This document shows, one piece after another, positions 39,386 to 48,919 of a DNA stretch of 64,000 bases (position 1 is its first letter; each line of letters begins with the position of its first letter). The notes beneath the pieces were generated by a model. That model was not told the DNA's origin, ran no database searches, and saw only the letters and a list, made by a program, of their open reading frames with translations. The position numbers and the translations under genes are program-made. The DNA comes from Tsukamurella sp. TY48 (lineage in GTDB: Bacteria > Actinomycetota > Actinomycetes > Mycobacteriales > Mycobacteriaceae), in the NCBI RefSeq assembly GCF_019656655.1, contig NZ_BPMV01000002.1, positions 372,001-436,000 of the forward strand, written 5' to 3'.

Positions 39386-40480
39386 GTGCTCGACGGCGAC
39401 CGTATGCGATTCGGCTTCCTGGTGTCGGTCGCCGGTCTCGTCGCGGCAATCCCGACCCTGCACTGGGATCGGTCCGCGCCGTGGCTCGCGATCCTGTTCG
39501 CCCTGACCTCCGTAGTGGTCGCGCTGCGCGCGGTGCGCTCCGATCGGGTGCCGCTGTCCGTGACCGTGGGTGTCGAGGCCGTCGGCGCAGTGGCGACCGG
39601 TGCCCTGTTCGCGCTGCAGCCCAATCCGGGGATCGGCCTCCTGGCGTACGTCTCGGCGGTCTACTTCGGCGCCCGCTTCCCACAGCGGATCGCGATCCCC
39701 CTCGCCGTCCTGCTCGGCGGCACCGTGGCCACCGGGCTGGCGATGCAGCACTCCTCGGACTTCTGGATCGGCCTCAGCATCACGGTCACCGTGTGGGCGG
39801 GGATCGTGCGGCGCACCCGCCGCGAGCGCACGCAGGCCCTGGAACAACTGGTGGAGCAGACCAGGCGCACCGCCGCGTCCGAGGCGCGGGGCAGCGCTCT
39901 CGCCGAACGAGCCCGGATCGCCCGCGACCTGCACGATGTGCTCGCCCACACCCTCTCCGGTGCCGGGATGCAGCTCGAGCTCGCGGACGCCCTGCTGGAG
40001 GCCGGTCGCCCCGACGATGCGCGTGCCGCGGTGCAGCGTGCCCGCGGCGCCATCGCCGGCGGCGTCACCGAGGCCCGCGACGCCGTGCACGCCCTGCGGG
40101 AGGACACCGTCGATCTGCCCGCAGCGCTCGCCGCGCTGGCGGAATCCGATGGAGAGTCGGTCACCTCCGACGCCGTCGACCTCGACGATGCCACCGCACG
40201 CGCGATCCTGCGGGTGGCCCAGGAGGCCTTCACCAACGCCCGGCGGCACGCTCCGGGCGCGTCGGTGACGGCCACCCTGGCCGCGGTGCCCGCCGGCGCG
40301 GTCCTGACGGTGACCAACGGTCCGGGACGCGCGACCGCGGCCGCGCACGGATCGGGAATGGGGCTGGTGGGGATGCGCGAACGCGCCGCCGAGGTGGGCG
40401 GAACCCTGCACGCCGGGCCGTCGCCCGACGGCGGGTGGACGGTGACCCTCGCGGTCCCGGGAAGGAGTGCCGGCCGGTGA
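39386..40480 (+). CDS. NarL-type sensor histidine kinase
   Basis: The product has 364 residues from a GTG. About five membrane segments fill residues 1-135. The HisKA_3 phosphoacceptor is in ERARIARDLHDVLAHTLSG, and the ATPase domain has AQEAFTNARRHA and GSGMGLVGMRERAAEVGG. No extracellular sensor domain is present, so it probably senses a membrane or intramembrane signal. Its stop overlaps the response-regulator GTG (GTGA). The adjacent ABC importer is a possible target by position only. Confidence 0.92.
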   Translation: MLDGDRMRFGFLVSVAGLVAAIPTLHWDRSAPWLAILFALTSVVVALRAVRSDRVPLSVTVGVEAVGAVATGALFALQPNPGIGLLAYVSAVYFGARFPQRIAIPLAVLLGGTVATGLAMQHSSDFWIGLSITVTVWAGIVRRTRRERTQALEQLVEQTRRTAASEARGSALAERARIARDLHDVLAHTLSGAGMQLELADALLEAGRPDDARAAVQRARGAIAGGVTEARDAVHALREDTVDLPAALAALAESDGESVTSDAVDLDDATARAILRVAQEAFTNARRHAPGASVTATLAAVPAGAVLTVTNGPGRATAAAHGSGMGLVGMRERAAEVGGTLHAGPSPDGGWTVTLAVPGRSAGR

Positions 40481-41154
40481 CGGATGTGACGGTGGTGGTG
40501 GCCGACGATCAAGCGGCGGTGCGCGATGCGCTCGCGGCCATGCTGGACCTCTCGCCGGGGATCGCGGTGGTGGGGACCGCGTCCGACGGTGCCGAGGCGG
40601 TGGAGGTGACGCTGCGGCTGCGGCCCGCGGTACTCCTCACGGACCTGCGGATGCCGCACCTGGATGGGGTCGACGCCACCGAACGGGTGCTGGCCGCGGC
40701 GCCCGATACGGCGGTGGTCCTGCTCACCACCTACGACGACGAGGAGTCGATCCTGCGCGGCCTGCAGGCGGGGGCACGCGGCTATCTCACCAAGAACGCC
40801 GGCCGCGCCGAGATCGCCGCGGCCATCGCCGCCGCCGCAGCGGGACAGTCGGTGCTCGACCCGGGGGTGCAGCGCCGCCTCCTGGCGTCGATCACGGCAC
40901 CGGGGGCCACGCCGGCGGCGCGATCCGCGGGCGGCGCTCCCCCGATCGATCTGACTCCCCGCGAGACCGAGGTACTGCGGCTCATCGCCGACGGGCTCGC
41001 CAACCGCGACATCGCGACCCGGCTGTTCGTCAGCGAGTCGACGGTGAAGACCCACATCAACAACCTGTTCGCGAAGGCACACCTGCGGGACCGTGCACAC
41101 GCCGTCCGATACGCCTACGAGACCGGTATCGCGGCATCCCGTCAGGGCGATTGA
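40477..41154 (+). CDS. NarL/LuxR-type response regulator
   Basis: The product has 225 residues. The receiver domain has the acidic pair in VVADDQAAVRD, the phosphorylatable Asp in LLTDLRMPHLDG and the lysine in YLTKNAGRAE. The LuxR helix-turn-helix is LTPRETEVLRLIADGLANRDIATRL to ESTVKTHINNLFAK. A Pro/Ala linker joins the domains. It is coupled to the upstream kinase by overlap and ends 42 bases before the ABC permease gene. Confidence 0.94.
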   Translation: MTDVTVVVADDQAAVRDALAAMLDLSPGIAVVGTASDGAEAVEVTLRLRPAVLLTDLRMPHLDGVDATERVLAAAPDTAVVLLTTYDDEESILRGLQAGARGYLTKNAGRAEIAAAIAAAAAGQSVLDPGVQRRLLASITAPGATPAARSAGGAPPIDLTPRETEVLRLIADGLANRDIATRLFVSESTVKTHINNLFAKAHLRDRAHAVRYAYETGIAASRQGD

Positions 41155-41182
41155 AAACCTTTCCCGCGCCGGAGGGCCCGCT

Positions 41183-41188
41183 TACCGT
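41183..41188 (+). promoter_or_regulatory. Candidate promoter -10 (TACCGT) of the ABC importer operon
   Basis: TACCGT lies eight bases before the permease ATG in the 42-base gap after the response regulator. Confidence 0.4.
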
Positions 41189-41196
41189 CGAGCATC

Positions 41197-42147
41197 ATGG
41201 CCACAACGACCCTCCCCGCGCCGAGTCCAGCACTCGATGCGGCACCGTCCCAGGTCCGGCTCGTGGGGCGGCACCGCCCCGGGCGGTGGGTGGCCACCGC
41301 CGTCGTGGCGGTGCTCGGCGCGATGCTGGTACACACCCTGCTCACCAATGAGCGTTTCGAATGGCCTACGGTCGCGAGCTATTTCACGCAGGAATCGGTG
41401 CTCAAGGGCCTCGGTCTCACGCTGTGGCTCACGGCACTCACCTTCGCGGCGGGTTTCGTCCTGGGCATCGGGCTGGCCGCGATGCGACTGTGGGGAGGGC
41501 CGCTGCTGCAGGCCGTCTCGTTCGGCTTCGTCTGGATCGTCCGGTCGGTCCCGCCGCTGGTGCTCCTGCTCTTCTGGTTCCAGCTCGCCTCGTTGTATCC
41601 GCAACTGTCACTCGGTATTCCCTTCGGACCCGAGTTCGTCACGTTCAACACCACGCACCTGATCGCGCCGCTGGTGGCGGCGTTCATCGCGCTGACCCTC
41701 GACGTGGCCGCCTTCGCGGCGGAGATCGTGCGCGGCGGACTGGTGTCGGTGGACCCGGGACAGACCGAGGCGGCACGCTCGCTCGGCCTGAGCCCGCGAC
41801 GCATCTTCCGCCGCATCGTGCTCCCCCAGGCGATGCCGGCGATCATCCCGTCGTCCGGCAACCTCCTGATCGGCCTGCTGAAATCGACCTCGCTGGTGAG
41901 CGTGATCGCGGTGACGGATCTGCTGTACTCGGTGCAGTTGATCTACAACCAGAACTTCAAGGTGATGCCGCTGCTCCTGGTTGCCACTATCTGGTACATC
42001 GTGATCACCTCGGTGCTCGCCGTGGGCCAGTACTTCGTGGAGCGCCGGTTCAACCGGGGGCGCCGTGACGCACGGCCCTTCCGGGAAATCCTCCGCGACG
42101 CCGCGCGCCTGCGACCGCAGCTCCCCGCCATCGGAGCGCATCGATGA
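41197..42147 (+). CDS. Polar-amino-acid-type ABC transporter permease (HisM/TcyB-like)
   Basis: The product has 316 residues. After one extra N-terminal segment ([17 protein letters not shown]) it follows the HAAT permease pattern, with [15 protein letters not shown] and the cytoplasmic EAA loop [25 protein letters not shown] that contacts the ATPase. Only one permease gene is present, so it should work as a homodimer. The operon continues with ATPase, binding protein and a monooxygenase. Substrates of this family are amino acids, including cystine and S-modified cysteines. Confidence 0.92.
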   Translation: MATTTLPAPSPALDAAPSQVRLVGRHRPGRWVATAVVAVLGAMLVHTLLTNERFEWPTVASYFTQESVLKGLGLTLWLTALTFAAGFVLGIGLAAMRLWGGPLLQAVSFGFVWIVRSVPPLVLLLFWFQLASLYPQLSLGIPFGPEFVTFNTTHLIAPLVAAFIALTLDVAAFAAEIVRGGLVSVDPGQTEAARSLGLSPRRIFRRIVLPQAMPAIIPSSGNLLIGLLKSTSLVSVIAVTDLLYSVQLIYNQNFKVMPLLLVATIWYIVITSVLAVGQYFVERRFNRGRRDARPFREILRDAARLRPQLPAIGAHR

Positions 42148-42892
42148 GCGCCAGTCCTTCGGCGGACAGGAAGTCCTGCGCTCCATCGACCTCGACGTGG
42201 CGGCCGGAGAGGTGGCGATCGTCCTCGGCCCTTCGGGTTCGGGGAAGTCCACGCTGCTGCGCTGCATCAATCACCTGGAGCGCCCGGACTCCGGCTACGT
42301 CCGCGTGAACGGCGATCTCATCGGCTACCGGGAGGCCGGGCACCGCCGGGGATCGACGGTGCTGCGCGAGCTCGCGCCGCGCGCGATCGCCCGCCAGCGC
42401 AGCCGGATCGGCATGGTCTTCCAACAGTTCAACCTCTTTCCGCACCTCACGGTGCTGCAGAACCTCACCGAGGGGCAGATCGCCGCGGGCGTCCCCGCGG
42501 CGGAGGCCGCCGAACGGGGTCGCGAGCTGCTGGCCCGTGTCGGTCTGGCGGGGCGCGAGGCATCGTGGCCGTCCCAGCTGTCCGGCGGGCAGCAACAGCG
42601 CGTCGCGATCGCCCGCACCGTCGCGATGCGGCCCGATGTCGTGCTGTTCGACGAGCCCACGTCCGCACTCGATCCCGAGCTCGTGGGCGAGGTCCTCGCG
42701 GTGATCCGCGATCTCGCCGAGACCGGGATGACGATGGTCGTGGTGACCCACGAGATCGGCTTCGCCCGCGATGTGGCCGACACCGTGGTCTTCATGGACG
42801 ACGGCCGCATCGTGGAATCCGGGACTCCCGACGAGATCTTCGCGCACGCCACCCACGACCGGACGCGCGATTTCCTCGCCGCCGTCCGCTGA
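42065..42892 (+). CDS. Polar-amino-acid-type ABC transporter ATPase; N-terminus uncertain
   Basis: The catalytic part is complete: Walker [11 protein letters not shown]-loop [10 protein letters not shown], signature [13 protein letters not shown], Walker [15 protein letters not shown] and switch VVTHE. The reading frame opens at GTG 42065, overlapping the permease by 83 bases and giving an N-terminus unlike the family. The expected start, ATG 42144 overlapping the permease stop as ATGA, is in another frame and stops after 54 codons. Recognisable homology begins at [16 protein letters not shown] small indel, an assembly error or an unusual start must be considered. The rest of the gene is intact. 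Confidence 0.85.
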   Translation: MTHGPSGKSSATPRACDRSSPPSERIDERQSFGGQEVLRSIDLDVAAGEVAIVLGPSGSGKSTLLRCINHLERPDSGYVRVNGDLIGYREAGHRRGSTVLRELAPRAIARQRSRIGMVFQQFNLFPHLTVLQNLTEGQIAAGVPAAEAAERGRELLARVGLAGREASWPSQLSGGQQQRVAIARTVAMRPDVVLFDEPTSALDPELVGEVLAVIRDLAETGMTMVVVTHEIGFARDVADTVVFMDDGRIVESGTPDEIFAHATHDRTRDFLAAVR

Positions 42893-42939
42893 ACCTTTCT
42901 CCCACACAACACAACCCCATCCCCGCAAGGAGCACCGTC

Positions 42940-43878
42940 ATGCGCAGCCGCGCCCGGTCCGCCCGTCCGTTCGCCCTTCTCGCCGCCACCGCCGCGGCCG
43001 CTGCGCTACTCAGCGCCTGCGGCGGCGGGTCGACCGACACCGCCGCGTCCAGTTCCGCCTACCCGGTGCCCACCGAGGACGTGGTCTCGTCGATCGCCGT
43101 CGACCCGGCGGCGAAGGCCCTCCTGCCGGCCGGGACCACGGAGGTGACACTCGGCCTGACCCGGCAGCCGGGGATCAACCAGCTGCCGCACGGCGGCGAG
43201 GTACCCGACGGCAACCCGGTGGGCCTCGACGTGGACCTGCGCAACGCGGTCGCGAAGGCGCTCGGCATCACCTGGAAACAGGACATCGGCACCTTCTCCA
43301 CGATCATCCCGGGCGTGCAGAACGGTCGGTACCAGGTGGGGCAGGGCAACTTCGGCGTCACCAAACCGCGCCTGCAGGTGGTGGACTTCGCCACCTATCT
43401 CAACGACGGCCAGGCCTTCGTGGGCTCCGCGAACTCCGGTCTGACCGAGGTGAAGACGCTGGAGGACCTGTGCGGCAAGAAGATCGTGACCGGCTCGGGC
43501 ACCACCTTCCAGCAGATCCTGGAGAAGGGGGTGGAGCAGTGCACCGCGAAGGGCAAGCCCGCCTACACGGTGCAGTACCTCGATGAACAGGGCGCGATCA
43601 TCCTGAGCCTGCAGAACGGCCGGGTGGACGCCTACTTCGGTCCCACGCTGTCGCTGCGCTACCTCGTCGACAAGGTGCCCGGCACCACGTTCCTCGGCGA
43701 GTACTCCACCACCGTGGTCGGTTTCGTCTCCGCCAAGGGTTCGCCCTTCGCCCCGGCCATCGCGCAGGCGGTGAACACCCTGATCGCCCGCGGCGAGTAC
43801 CAGCGGCTGTTCGACAAGTGGAAGGTGCCGGCGGCGGCGCTGCCGAAGTCCGAGATCAACCCCCAGGCCGGTTTCTGA
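42940..43878 (+). CDS. Polar-amino-acid-type ABC substrate-binding lipoprotein
   Basis: The product has 312 residues. The lipoprotein signal ends LLSAC (Cys27), so it is tethered outside the membrane. The family-3 binding fold is seen in GLDVDLRNAVAKALGITW, VGQGNFGVTKPRLQVVDFATYLNDG and the hinge region GKKIVTGSGTTFQQIL. AAGGAG precedes the ATG. The stop overlaps the ATG of the following LLM gene by one base (TGATG), tying the importer to a flavin monooxygenase. Confidence 0.92.
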   Translation: MRSRARSARPFALLAATAAAAALLSACGGGSTDTAASSSAYPVPTEDVVSSIAVDPAAKALLPAGTTEVTLGLTRQPGINQLPHGGEVPDGNPVGLDVDLRNAVAKALGITWKQDIGTFSTIIPGVQNGRYQVGQGNFGVTKPRLQVVDFATYLNDGQAFVGSANSGLTEVKTLEDLCGKKIVTGSGTTFQQILEKGVEQCTAKGKPAYTVQYLDEQGAIILSLQNGRVDAYFGPTLSLRYLVDKVPGTTFLGEYSTTVVGFVSAKGSPFAPAIAQAVNTLIARGEYQRLFDKWKVPAAALPKSEINPQAGF

Positions 43879-44882
43879 TGGGGCTCACGATCGAATCGCT
43901 CGCCTTCCTCACGCCGGGGAACTACCTCGATCACGATCCCGCCGCGGGACTCGAGGACACGCTGCGGCTCATCGAGTTCGGTGAGCGGCTGGGGTACCGC
44001 GGGGCGTGGGTGCGCCAACGCCACCTGGAACACGGGATCTCCTCGGCGGCGGTCTTCCTCGGCGCGGCATCGCAACGCACGTCGACCATCGAGCTGGGTA
44101 CGGCCGTGATCCCCATCGGCTACGAGAACCCGTTCCGGCTCGCCGAGGATCTCTCGCTGGCCGATGCGCTGTCCGGGGGCCGCATCCAGGCCGGATTCTC
44201 GACCGGGATGCCGCACGCCGAGCTCCTGGCGGACGTGGTCTTCGACGGTGACTGGCGCACCTACGAACTCGGCCACGCGCGCGTGGCGCGCACCGTCGAG
44301 CACCTGCGCGGCGACTACCTCAGCGGCCCGGACACCACCATCGAATCGCCGGGGAACCGGCAACGCCCCCGGCTGCAGCCGCATACGCCCGGCCTCGTCG
44401 ACCGGTCCTGGTACGGCGGCACCAGCCTGGGATCCGTGCGGTGGACCGGGGAGTCCGGATTGCACCTGCTGACCGGGAACATCGTTTCCGCGGCCGGGAT
44501 CGACTCCGACGATTTCGGGACGGTGCAGCGCCGGCTCATCGACGAGTTCCATGCGGCGGGCGGCCGCGGCAAGCGGGTCGCGGTCGGCAGGGTGATCGTG
44601 CCCACCGACGGCGCCGACCGAGCGACGGCGCAGCGCTACCGTGATTACGCGCACTCGCGGTACGAGCGCACCCTGGGGGCGCACGGCGACCGCCGCACCC
44701 TGTTCGCCGCCGATCTGGTGGGGCCGGTCGCCGAGATCGCCGAGCGCCTCGCGGAGGACCCGTCGTTCGACGGTGTCACCGAACTGCGCCTGGAGCTGCC
44801 CTACGAATTCGACGTCCGCGACTACGAGCAGATCCTCACCGACGCGCTCGCGCTCGCGCCGCAGATCGCCCGCGTCGGCTAG
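43878..44882 (+). CDS. LLM-class flavin-dependent monooxygenase coupled to the ABC importer
   Basis: The product has 334 residues. The luciferase-like fold is shown by WVRQRHLEHGISSAAVFLGAA, IELGTAVIPIGYENPFRLAEDLSLADALSGGRIQAGFSTG (as separate adjacent parts) and TVEHLRGDY. It is translationally coupled to the binding-protein gene, so it likely oxidises the imported compound or a product of it. No reductase gene is in the operon, so flavin must be supplied in trans. Its 3' end overlaps the acyl-CoA ligase gene by four bases tail to tail. Confidence 0.85.
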   Translation: MGLTIESLAFLTPGNYLDHDPAAGLEDTLRLIEFGERLGYRGAWVRQRHLEHGISSAAVFLGAASQRTSTIELGTAVIPIGYENPFRLAEDLSLADALSGGRIQAGFSTGMPHAELLADVVFDGDWRTYELGHARVARTVEHLRGDYLSGPDTTIESPGNRQRPRLQPHTPGLVDRSWYGGTSLGSVRWTGESGLHLLTGNIVSAAGIDSDDFGTVQRRLIDEFHAAGGRGKRVAVGRVIVPTDGADRATAQRYRDYAHSRYERTLGAHGDRRTLFAADLVGPVAEIAERLAEDPSFDGVTELRLELPYEFDVRDYEQILTDALALAPQIARVG

Positions 44883-46504
44883 GTGCGGATCTCGCGCAGC
44901 GTACGCACCAGGTGCTTCTGAATCTTGCCGGTGGCGGTCTTCGGGAGCTGATCGACGAAGACGATCTCCTTGGGCGCCTTGAACCCGGCGAGGTTCGCCC
45001 GCGCATAGTCGAGCAGCGCGGCGTCATCGCTGGCCGCGCCGGGTCCGGTGACCACGAAGGCGGTCACGGCCTCGCCCCAGTGTTCGTGCGGGGTCCCGAC
45101 CACGGCCACCTCGGTGACATCGTCGTGCCCGAGCAGCACGCGCTCGACCTCGACGGACGAGACGTTCTCGCCGCCGGTCTTGATGATGTCCTTCGCGCGG
45201 TCGGTGAAGTAGACGACGCCGTCCTCGTCGAGGTAGCCGATATCGCCGCCGTGGAACCAGCCGTGGGCGAAGGCCTCGGTGTTCGCGGCCGGGTTGTTCC
45301 AGTATCCGGCCATGAGCTGCGGTGCACGGTAGACGATCTCACCGATCTTGCCGGGGCCGAGTAGGGCACCGTCGGGGCCCATGATCGCGATGCCGGTGGA
45401 CACCGTGGCCGGGCCCCAGGAGTCGTCCTTGACGCCCTGGTGGCCGGCCCACTGCAGCTCCGAGGCGGGCGTGGTCTCGGTCTGGCCGGAGCCGAGGATC
45501 ACCGCCGCCGCGGGGAACCGGGCGCGCACCCGGGCCAGCAGTTCGGGCGGCATCGGAGCCATCGCGTACAACCCGGTGAGCAGGTGGGCGGTGTTCTCGT
45601 CGGTGAGCTCGGGCTGGGCGAGCAGCGCCGCCCACATCATGGGCAGCAGCGTCAGGTGGGTGACGTGGTGGTCGACGAACGTGCGGGCCAGCGCCGCGGG
45701 GTCGAAGCCGCGCAGAAGCACGGCGGTGCCGCCGGTGATCAGCATCGGCATGAGGAGCGCGTCGAGGGCGGTCACGTGGAACAGCGGCAGCGCGATCGGC
45801 TGCACCGCCGGCACCACATCGGGCCGCACCCCGAGGCCGAGCGCCGAGGACAGGGCCGAGATGTGCACGGCCACATGGCTGGTGACCACACCCTTGGGCC
45901 GGGAGGTGGTGCCGGAGGTGTACAGGCAGTGCACGATGTCGCGGTCTTCGACCACCACCTCCACCGGCGAATCGTCCACGGAGGGCAGTTCGGCGAACGG
46001 CGCCGAGGGCGCGCCGCCCACCGATGTGGGGATCTCACCGGCCCCGTTGGAGACCACGTACACGGCGTCCACGGAGTTCGGGGTCGCGCCCAGCGCGGCG
46101 GTGAGCCCCGGCACGAAGACGTCCTCGGTGATCACGGCGCGCACCCCGCTGTCGCCGAGCTGGTACCCCACGTCGCCGGGGGCGAGCAGCAGGTTCTGCG
46201 GCATCGCGACCACACCCAGTTTGGCGCAGGCGAACAGGGAGACGACGAACTCCCAGCGGTTCTGCAGTTGCAGGGCGATGGCGTCGCCGCGCACATAGCC
46301 GCGATCGGCGAGTCCACGCGCCAGCGCGTTCGACCGCGCCTCGAGCTCGCGGTAGGTGACGGTCTGAGCACCGTCGACCAGGGCGACCCGGTCCCCGAAG
46401 GACCGGGCGGCACGCGTCGGCAGATCACCGATGCACACCCGCTGGGCGAGATTGACGACCAACGGGTCGACACCGGACAGATCGGGACGCATGCCTTGGG
46501 TCAT
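44879..46504 (-). CDS. AMP-dependent acyl-CoA synthetase/ligase
   Basis: The product has 541 residues. ANL-superfamily motifs are clear: phosphate loop YTSGTTSRPKG near residue 175, GSGQTETTP near residue 320, GWFHGGDIGYLDEDG, DRAKDIIKTGGENVS and the C-terminal lysine in PKTATGKIQKHL. It should activate a carboxylate to its CoA thioester. The ATG at 46504 sits six bases after TACCGT. It lies between the importer operon and the LLM operon, so it may activate a carboxylic acid released from the imported compound. Substrate length is unknown. Confidence 0.9.
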   Translation of the reverse strand: MTQGMRPDLSGVDPLVVNLAQRVCIGDLPTRAARSFGDRVALVDGAQTVTYRELEARSNALARGLADRGYVRGDAIALQLQNRWEFVVSLFACAKLGVVAMPQNLLLAPGDVGYQLGDSGVRAVITEDVFVPGLTAALGATPNSVDAVYVVSNGAGEIPTSVGGAPSAPFAELPSVDDSPVEVVVEDRDIVHCLYTSGTTSRPKGVVTSHVAVHISALSSALGLGVRPDVVPAVQPIALPLFHVTALDALLMPMLITGGTAVLLRGFDPAALARTFVDHHVTHLTLLPMMWAALLAQPELTDENTAHLLTGLYAMAPMPPELLARVRARFPAAAVILGSGQTETTPASELQWAGHQGVKDDSWGPATVSTGIAIMGPDGALLGPGKIGEIVYRAPQLMAGYWNNPAANTEAFAHGWFHGGDIGYLDEDGVVYFTDRAKDIIKTGGENVSSVEVERVLLGHDDVTEVAVVGTPHEHWGEAVTAFVVTGPGAASDDAALLDYARANLAGFKAPKEIVFVDQLPKTATGKIQKHLVRTLREIRT

Positions 46505-46510
46505 GGCCGA

Positions 46511-46516
46511 ACGGTA
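46511..46516 (-). promoter_or_regulatory. Leaderless promoter -10 (TACCGT) of the acyl-CoA ligase gene
   Basis: On the reverse strand TACCGT is followed by six bases and the ATG at 46504. Confidence 0.5.
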
Positions 46517-46559
46517 GTTCCTGCCGACCGGCGCCGTGTCCGATTCCGGTGAATATTCG

Positions 46560-47885
46560 CTAACCCACCTGCCGGGCGTCGCTGCGCTGCTGCGGAACCG
46601 GCAGGCCGAGGTGCTCCCGCAGGGTGGTCCCGGTGTACTCCGAGCGGAACGCGCCGCGCTCCTGCAACAACGGAACCACGCGGTCGGCGAACTCATCGAG
46701 CCCGGTGGGGGTCAGATGCGGTACCAGGATGAACCCGTCGGCGGCATCGGCCTGGATGTAGGTGTCGATCTCGTCGGCCACCTGCTGCGGGGTGCCCACG
46801 AACTGCGGGCGGGTGTTGAGCTCGATCACCAGCTCGCGGATCGACAGCCCGCCCGCCTCGGCCCGGGCCCGGTAGGTGGCCACGATTTCGCGCGGGTCGG
46901 CGTGCAACACCCGTCCCTTCACCGCCTGCGTGTCGAAGACCGGCTCGATATCGGGCAGCGGACCGTCGGGGTCGTAGGACTGCAGTTCGCGTCCCCACAC
47001 CTGCTCCAGGAAGTTGAGTGCGGTCTGCGGGCTCACCTGACTGTGCCGGATCTCGCGGGCGTTCTCGGCCGCCTCCTCCGCGGTGTCGCCGAGCACCGCC
47101 GCGGCACCGGGGAAGACCTTCAGGTGATCGGGATCGCGCCCCCGGTCGGCGGCCCGGCGTTTGACGTCCGCGTAGAACGCCCGGCCCGACTCCAGGCTGC
47201 CGTGCCGGGTGAAGATCGCGTCCGCCTGGGCGGCGGCGAAGTCCCGGCCCTCCCCCGAATCACCCGCCTGCAGCAGCACGGGGTGCCCCTGCGGGCTGGG
47301 TGGCAGCGGCGCGGTGCCGCGCACCGAGAACTGCTCGCCGCGGTGTGCGACCTCATCGCCCCAGCCGTCCCAGAACTTCCGTGCCACGGTGACGAACTCA
47401 TCCGCCCGGCGGTACCGGTCGGCGTGCGCGAGGTAGCCGCCGCGCCGGAAGTTCTCGCCGGTGAAGGCGTCGGAGCTGGTCACCATGTTCCAGGCCGCGC
47501 GACCGCCGCTGAGGTGATCGAGCGTGGCGAACTGGCGCGCCACCTCGAAGGGCTCGTTGAACGTGGTGTTGATGGTTCCGGCGAGGCCCAGACGGTCGGT
47601 CACGGCCGCGAGCCCGGCGAGCACGGTGAAGGTATCGGGACGCCCCACCACATCGAGATCGTGGATCCTGCCCAGATGTTCGCGCAGGCGCAGTCCCTCG
47701 GCGAGGAAGAAGAAGTCGAACTTGGCCCGCTCGGCCACCTGCGCCAGGTGCACGAAGGAATCGAACTTCACCTGGCTCCGCGCGGCCGGGTCCGACCACA
47801 CGGTGTTGTGGTTCACGCCCGGGAAATGAGCGGCGAGGTGGATCTGCTTGCGGTGCGCGCCTTCCCGCACCGGTACTACTGTCAC
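46560..47885 (-). CDS. NtaA/SnaA/DszA-family FMN-dependent monooxygenase
   Basis: The product has 441 residues from the GTG at 47885, which overlaps the upstream stop as GTGA; an ATG at 47897 is possible but has its AAGGA directly abutting. The family pattern is strong: HLAAHFPGVNHNTVW, KFDFFFLAEGL, ATLDHLSGGRAAWNMVTS, ENFRRGGYLAHADRY and QFSVRGTAPLPPSPQGHPVLLQAG. Members oxidise sulfones, nitrilotriacetate or S-modified cysteines (CmoJ) with FMNH2. It is the third gene of a three-LLM operon. Confidence 0.9.
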   Translation of the reverse strand: MTVVPVREGAHRKQIHLAAHFPGVNHNTVWSDPAARSQVKFDSFVHLAQVAERAKFDFFFLAEGLRLREHLGRIHDLDVVGRPDTFTVLAGLAAVTDRLGLAGTINTTFNEPFEVARQFATLDHLSGGRAAWNMVTSSDAFTGENFRRGGYLAHADRYRRADEFVTVARKFWDGWGDEVAHRGEQFSVRGTAPLPPSPQGHPVLLQAGDSGEGRDFAAAQADAIFTRHGSLESGRAFYADVKRRAADRGRDPDHLKVFPGAAAVLGDTAEEAAENAREIRHSQVSPQTALNFLEQVWGRELQSYDPDGPLPDIEPVFDTQAVKGRVLHADPREIVATYRARAEAGGLSIRELVIELNTRPQFVGTPQQVADEIDTYIQADAADGFILVPHLTPTGLDEFADRVVPLLQERGAFRSEYTGTTLREHLGLPVPQQRSDARQVG

Positions 47886-48919
47886 AACAGGCCCCATTCC
47901 TTGGCGAGGAGTTCGTGGCTGCGCAGCCGCGCATCGTGGTCGTGGGTCACGGAGGTGACCACCAGTTCGTCGGCCCCGGTCCGCTCGGCGAGGTCGTGCA
48001 GGCCCGCGGCGACCACACCCGGGTCGCCGACGAACTGGGTATCGGTGCGATCGGCGACGGCCGCCCGCTCCTCATCCGAGAGGTTCGCGCTGTCGCGCGG
48101 GTATTCGATCGCGCCCGCACCGAACCGGATGGAGTGCACCCACGCCGGGAAGCCCGCCGCGAGATCGTGTGCGGCCTGCGAGGTCTCGGCGACCACGACA
48201 TCGGCGCTGACCACCAGATGCGGTGCAGCGAGGAACTCCGACGGCCGGAAGGCCGCCCGGTACGCATTCGCCGCCTCAACGGTGGTCGCGGGGCTCACAT
48301 GGTAGTTGGCCACGAAGGGCAGGCCGCGCGCGCCGGCGAGCTGGGCGCTCTCCCCCGCACTGCTGCCGAACACCCAGACGGGGATGCCCTGGGCGGATTC
48401 GGCGACCGGCGAGCGCAGCGGCAGCCCGTCCGCGGTGTAGGTCCCGGCGATCAGCGCGAGCACGTCGTCGACCTGCTCGGTGTAGGCCGGAGGCTCGGCC
48501 TTCGGGTGGTAGAGCCGCTCGTACCCGGCCACGATCCTCGGGTTCGGTCCGGGGGCCCCGGGCGGGGCCGTGCGCAGGCGCTGCCCGGTGCGGCCCAGCC
48601 CGATGTCCACCCGGCCCGGGTGCAATGCGGCGAGCACGCCGAAGGCGTCGGCCACCGCGGGCGCGGTGGTGAAGCCGATCAACACGGCGGCGGAGCCGAC
48701 CCGGATGCGACGGGTGGCGGCGAGGATCTCACCGATCAGCACCGCCGGGGCGGCGCTGGCGACGTTCGCGAAGTGATGCTCGGCGACCCAGTACCGCCGG
48801 TAGCCCCAGTCCTCGGCGCGGCGCGCCAGGTCGAGGGTGTTGCGCAGGGCATCGCCCGCGGTGGCCCCCGCCGGGATCGGTGCCAGATCGAGGACGTTGA
48901 GGGCGATCGGCGAGCTCAC
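47882..48919 (-). CDS. MsnO8-family LLM monooxygenase (CmoO/YtmO-like)
   Basis: The product has 345 residues starting at GTG. It opens IALNVLDLAPIPAGATAGDALRN and has WVAEHHFANVASAAPAVLIGEILAATRRIRVGSAAVL (as adjacent parts) and HPGRVDIGLGRTGQR, the MsnO8 branch that includes YtmO of the B. subtilis ytmI operon. It overlaps both neighbours by GTGA junctions. Pairing with an NtaA-type enzyme and a HAAT importer repeats the composition of that operon. Confidence 0.88.
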   Translation of the reverse strand: MSSPIALNVLDLAPIPAGATAGDALRNTLDLARRAEDWGYRRYWVAEHHFANVASAAPAVLIGEILAATRRIRVGSAAVLIGFTTAPAVADAFGVLAALHPGRVDIGLGRTGQRLRTAPPGAPGPNPRIVAGYERLYHPKAEPPAYTEQVDDVLALIAGTYTADGLPLRSPVAESAQGIPVWVFGSSAGESAQLAGARGLPFVANYHVSPATTVEAANAYRAAFRPSEFLAAPHLVVSADVVVAETSQAAHDLAAGFPAWVHSIRFGAGAIEYPRDSANLSDEERAAVADRTDTQFVGDPGVVAAGLHDLAERTGADELVVTSVTHDHDARLRSHELLAKEWGLL

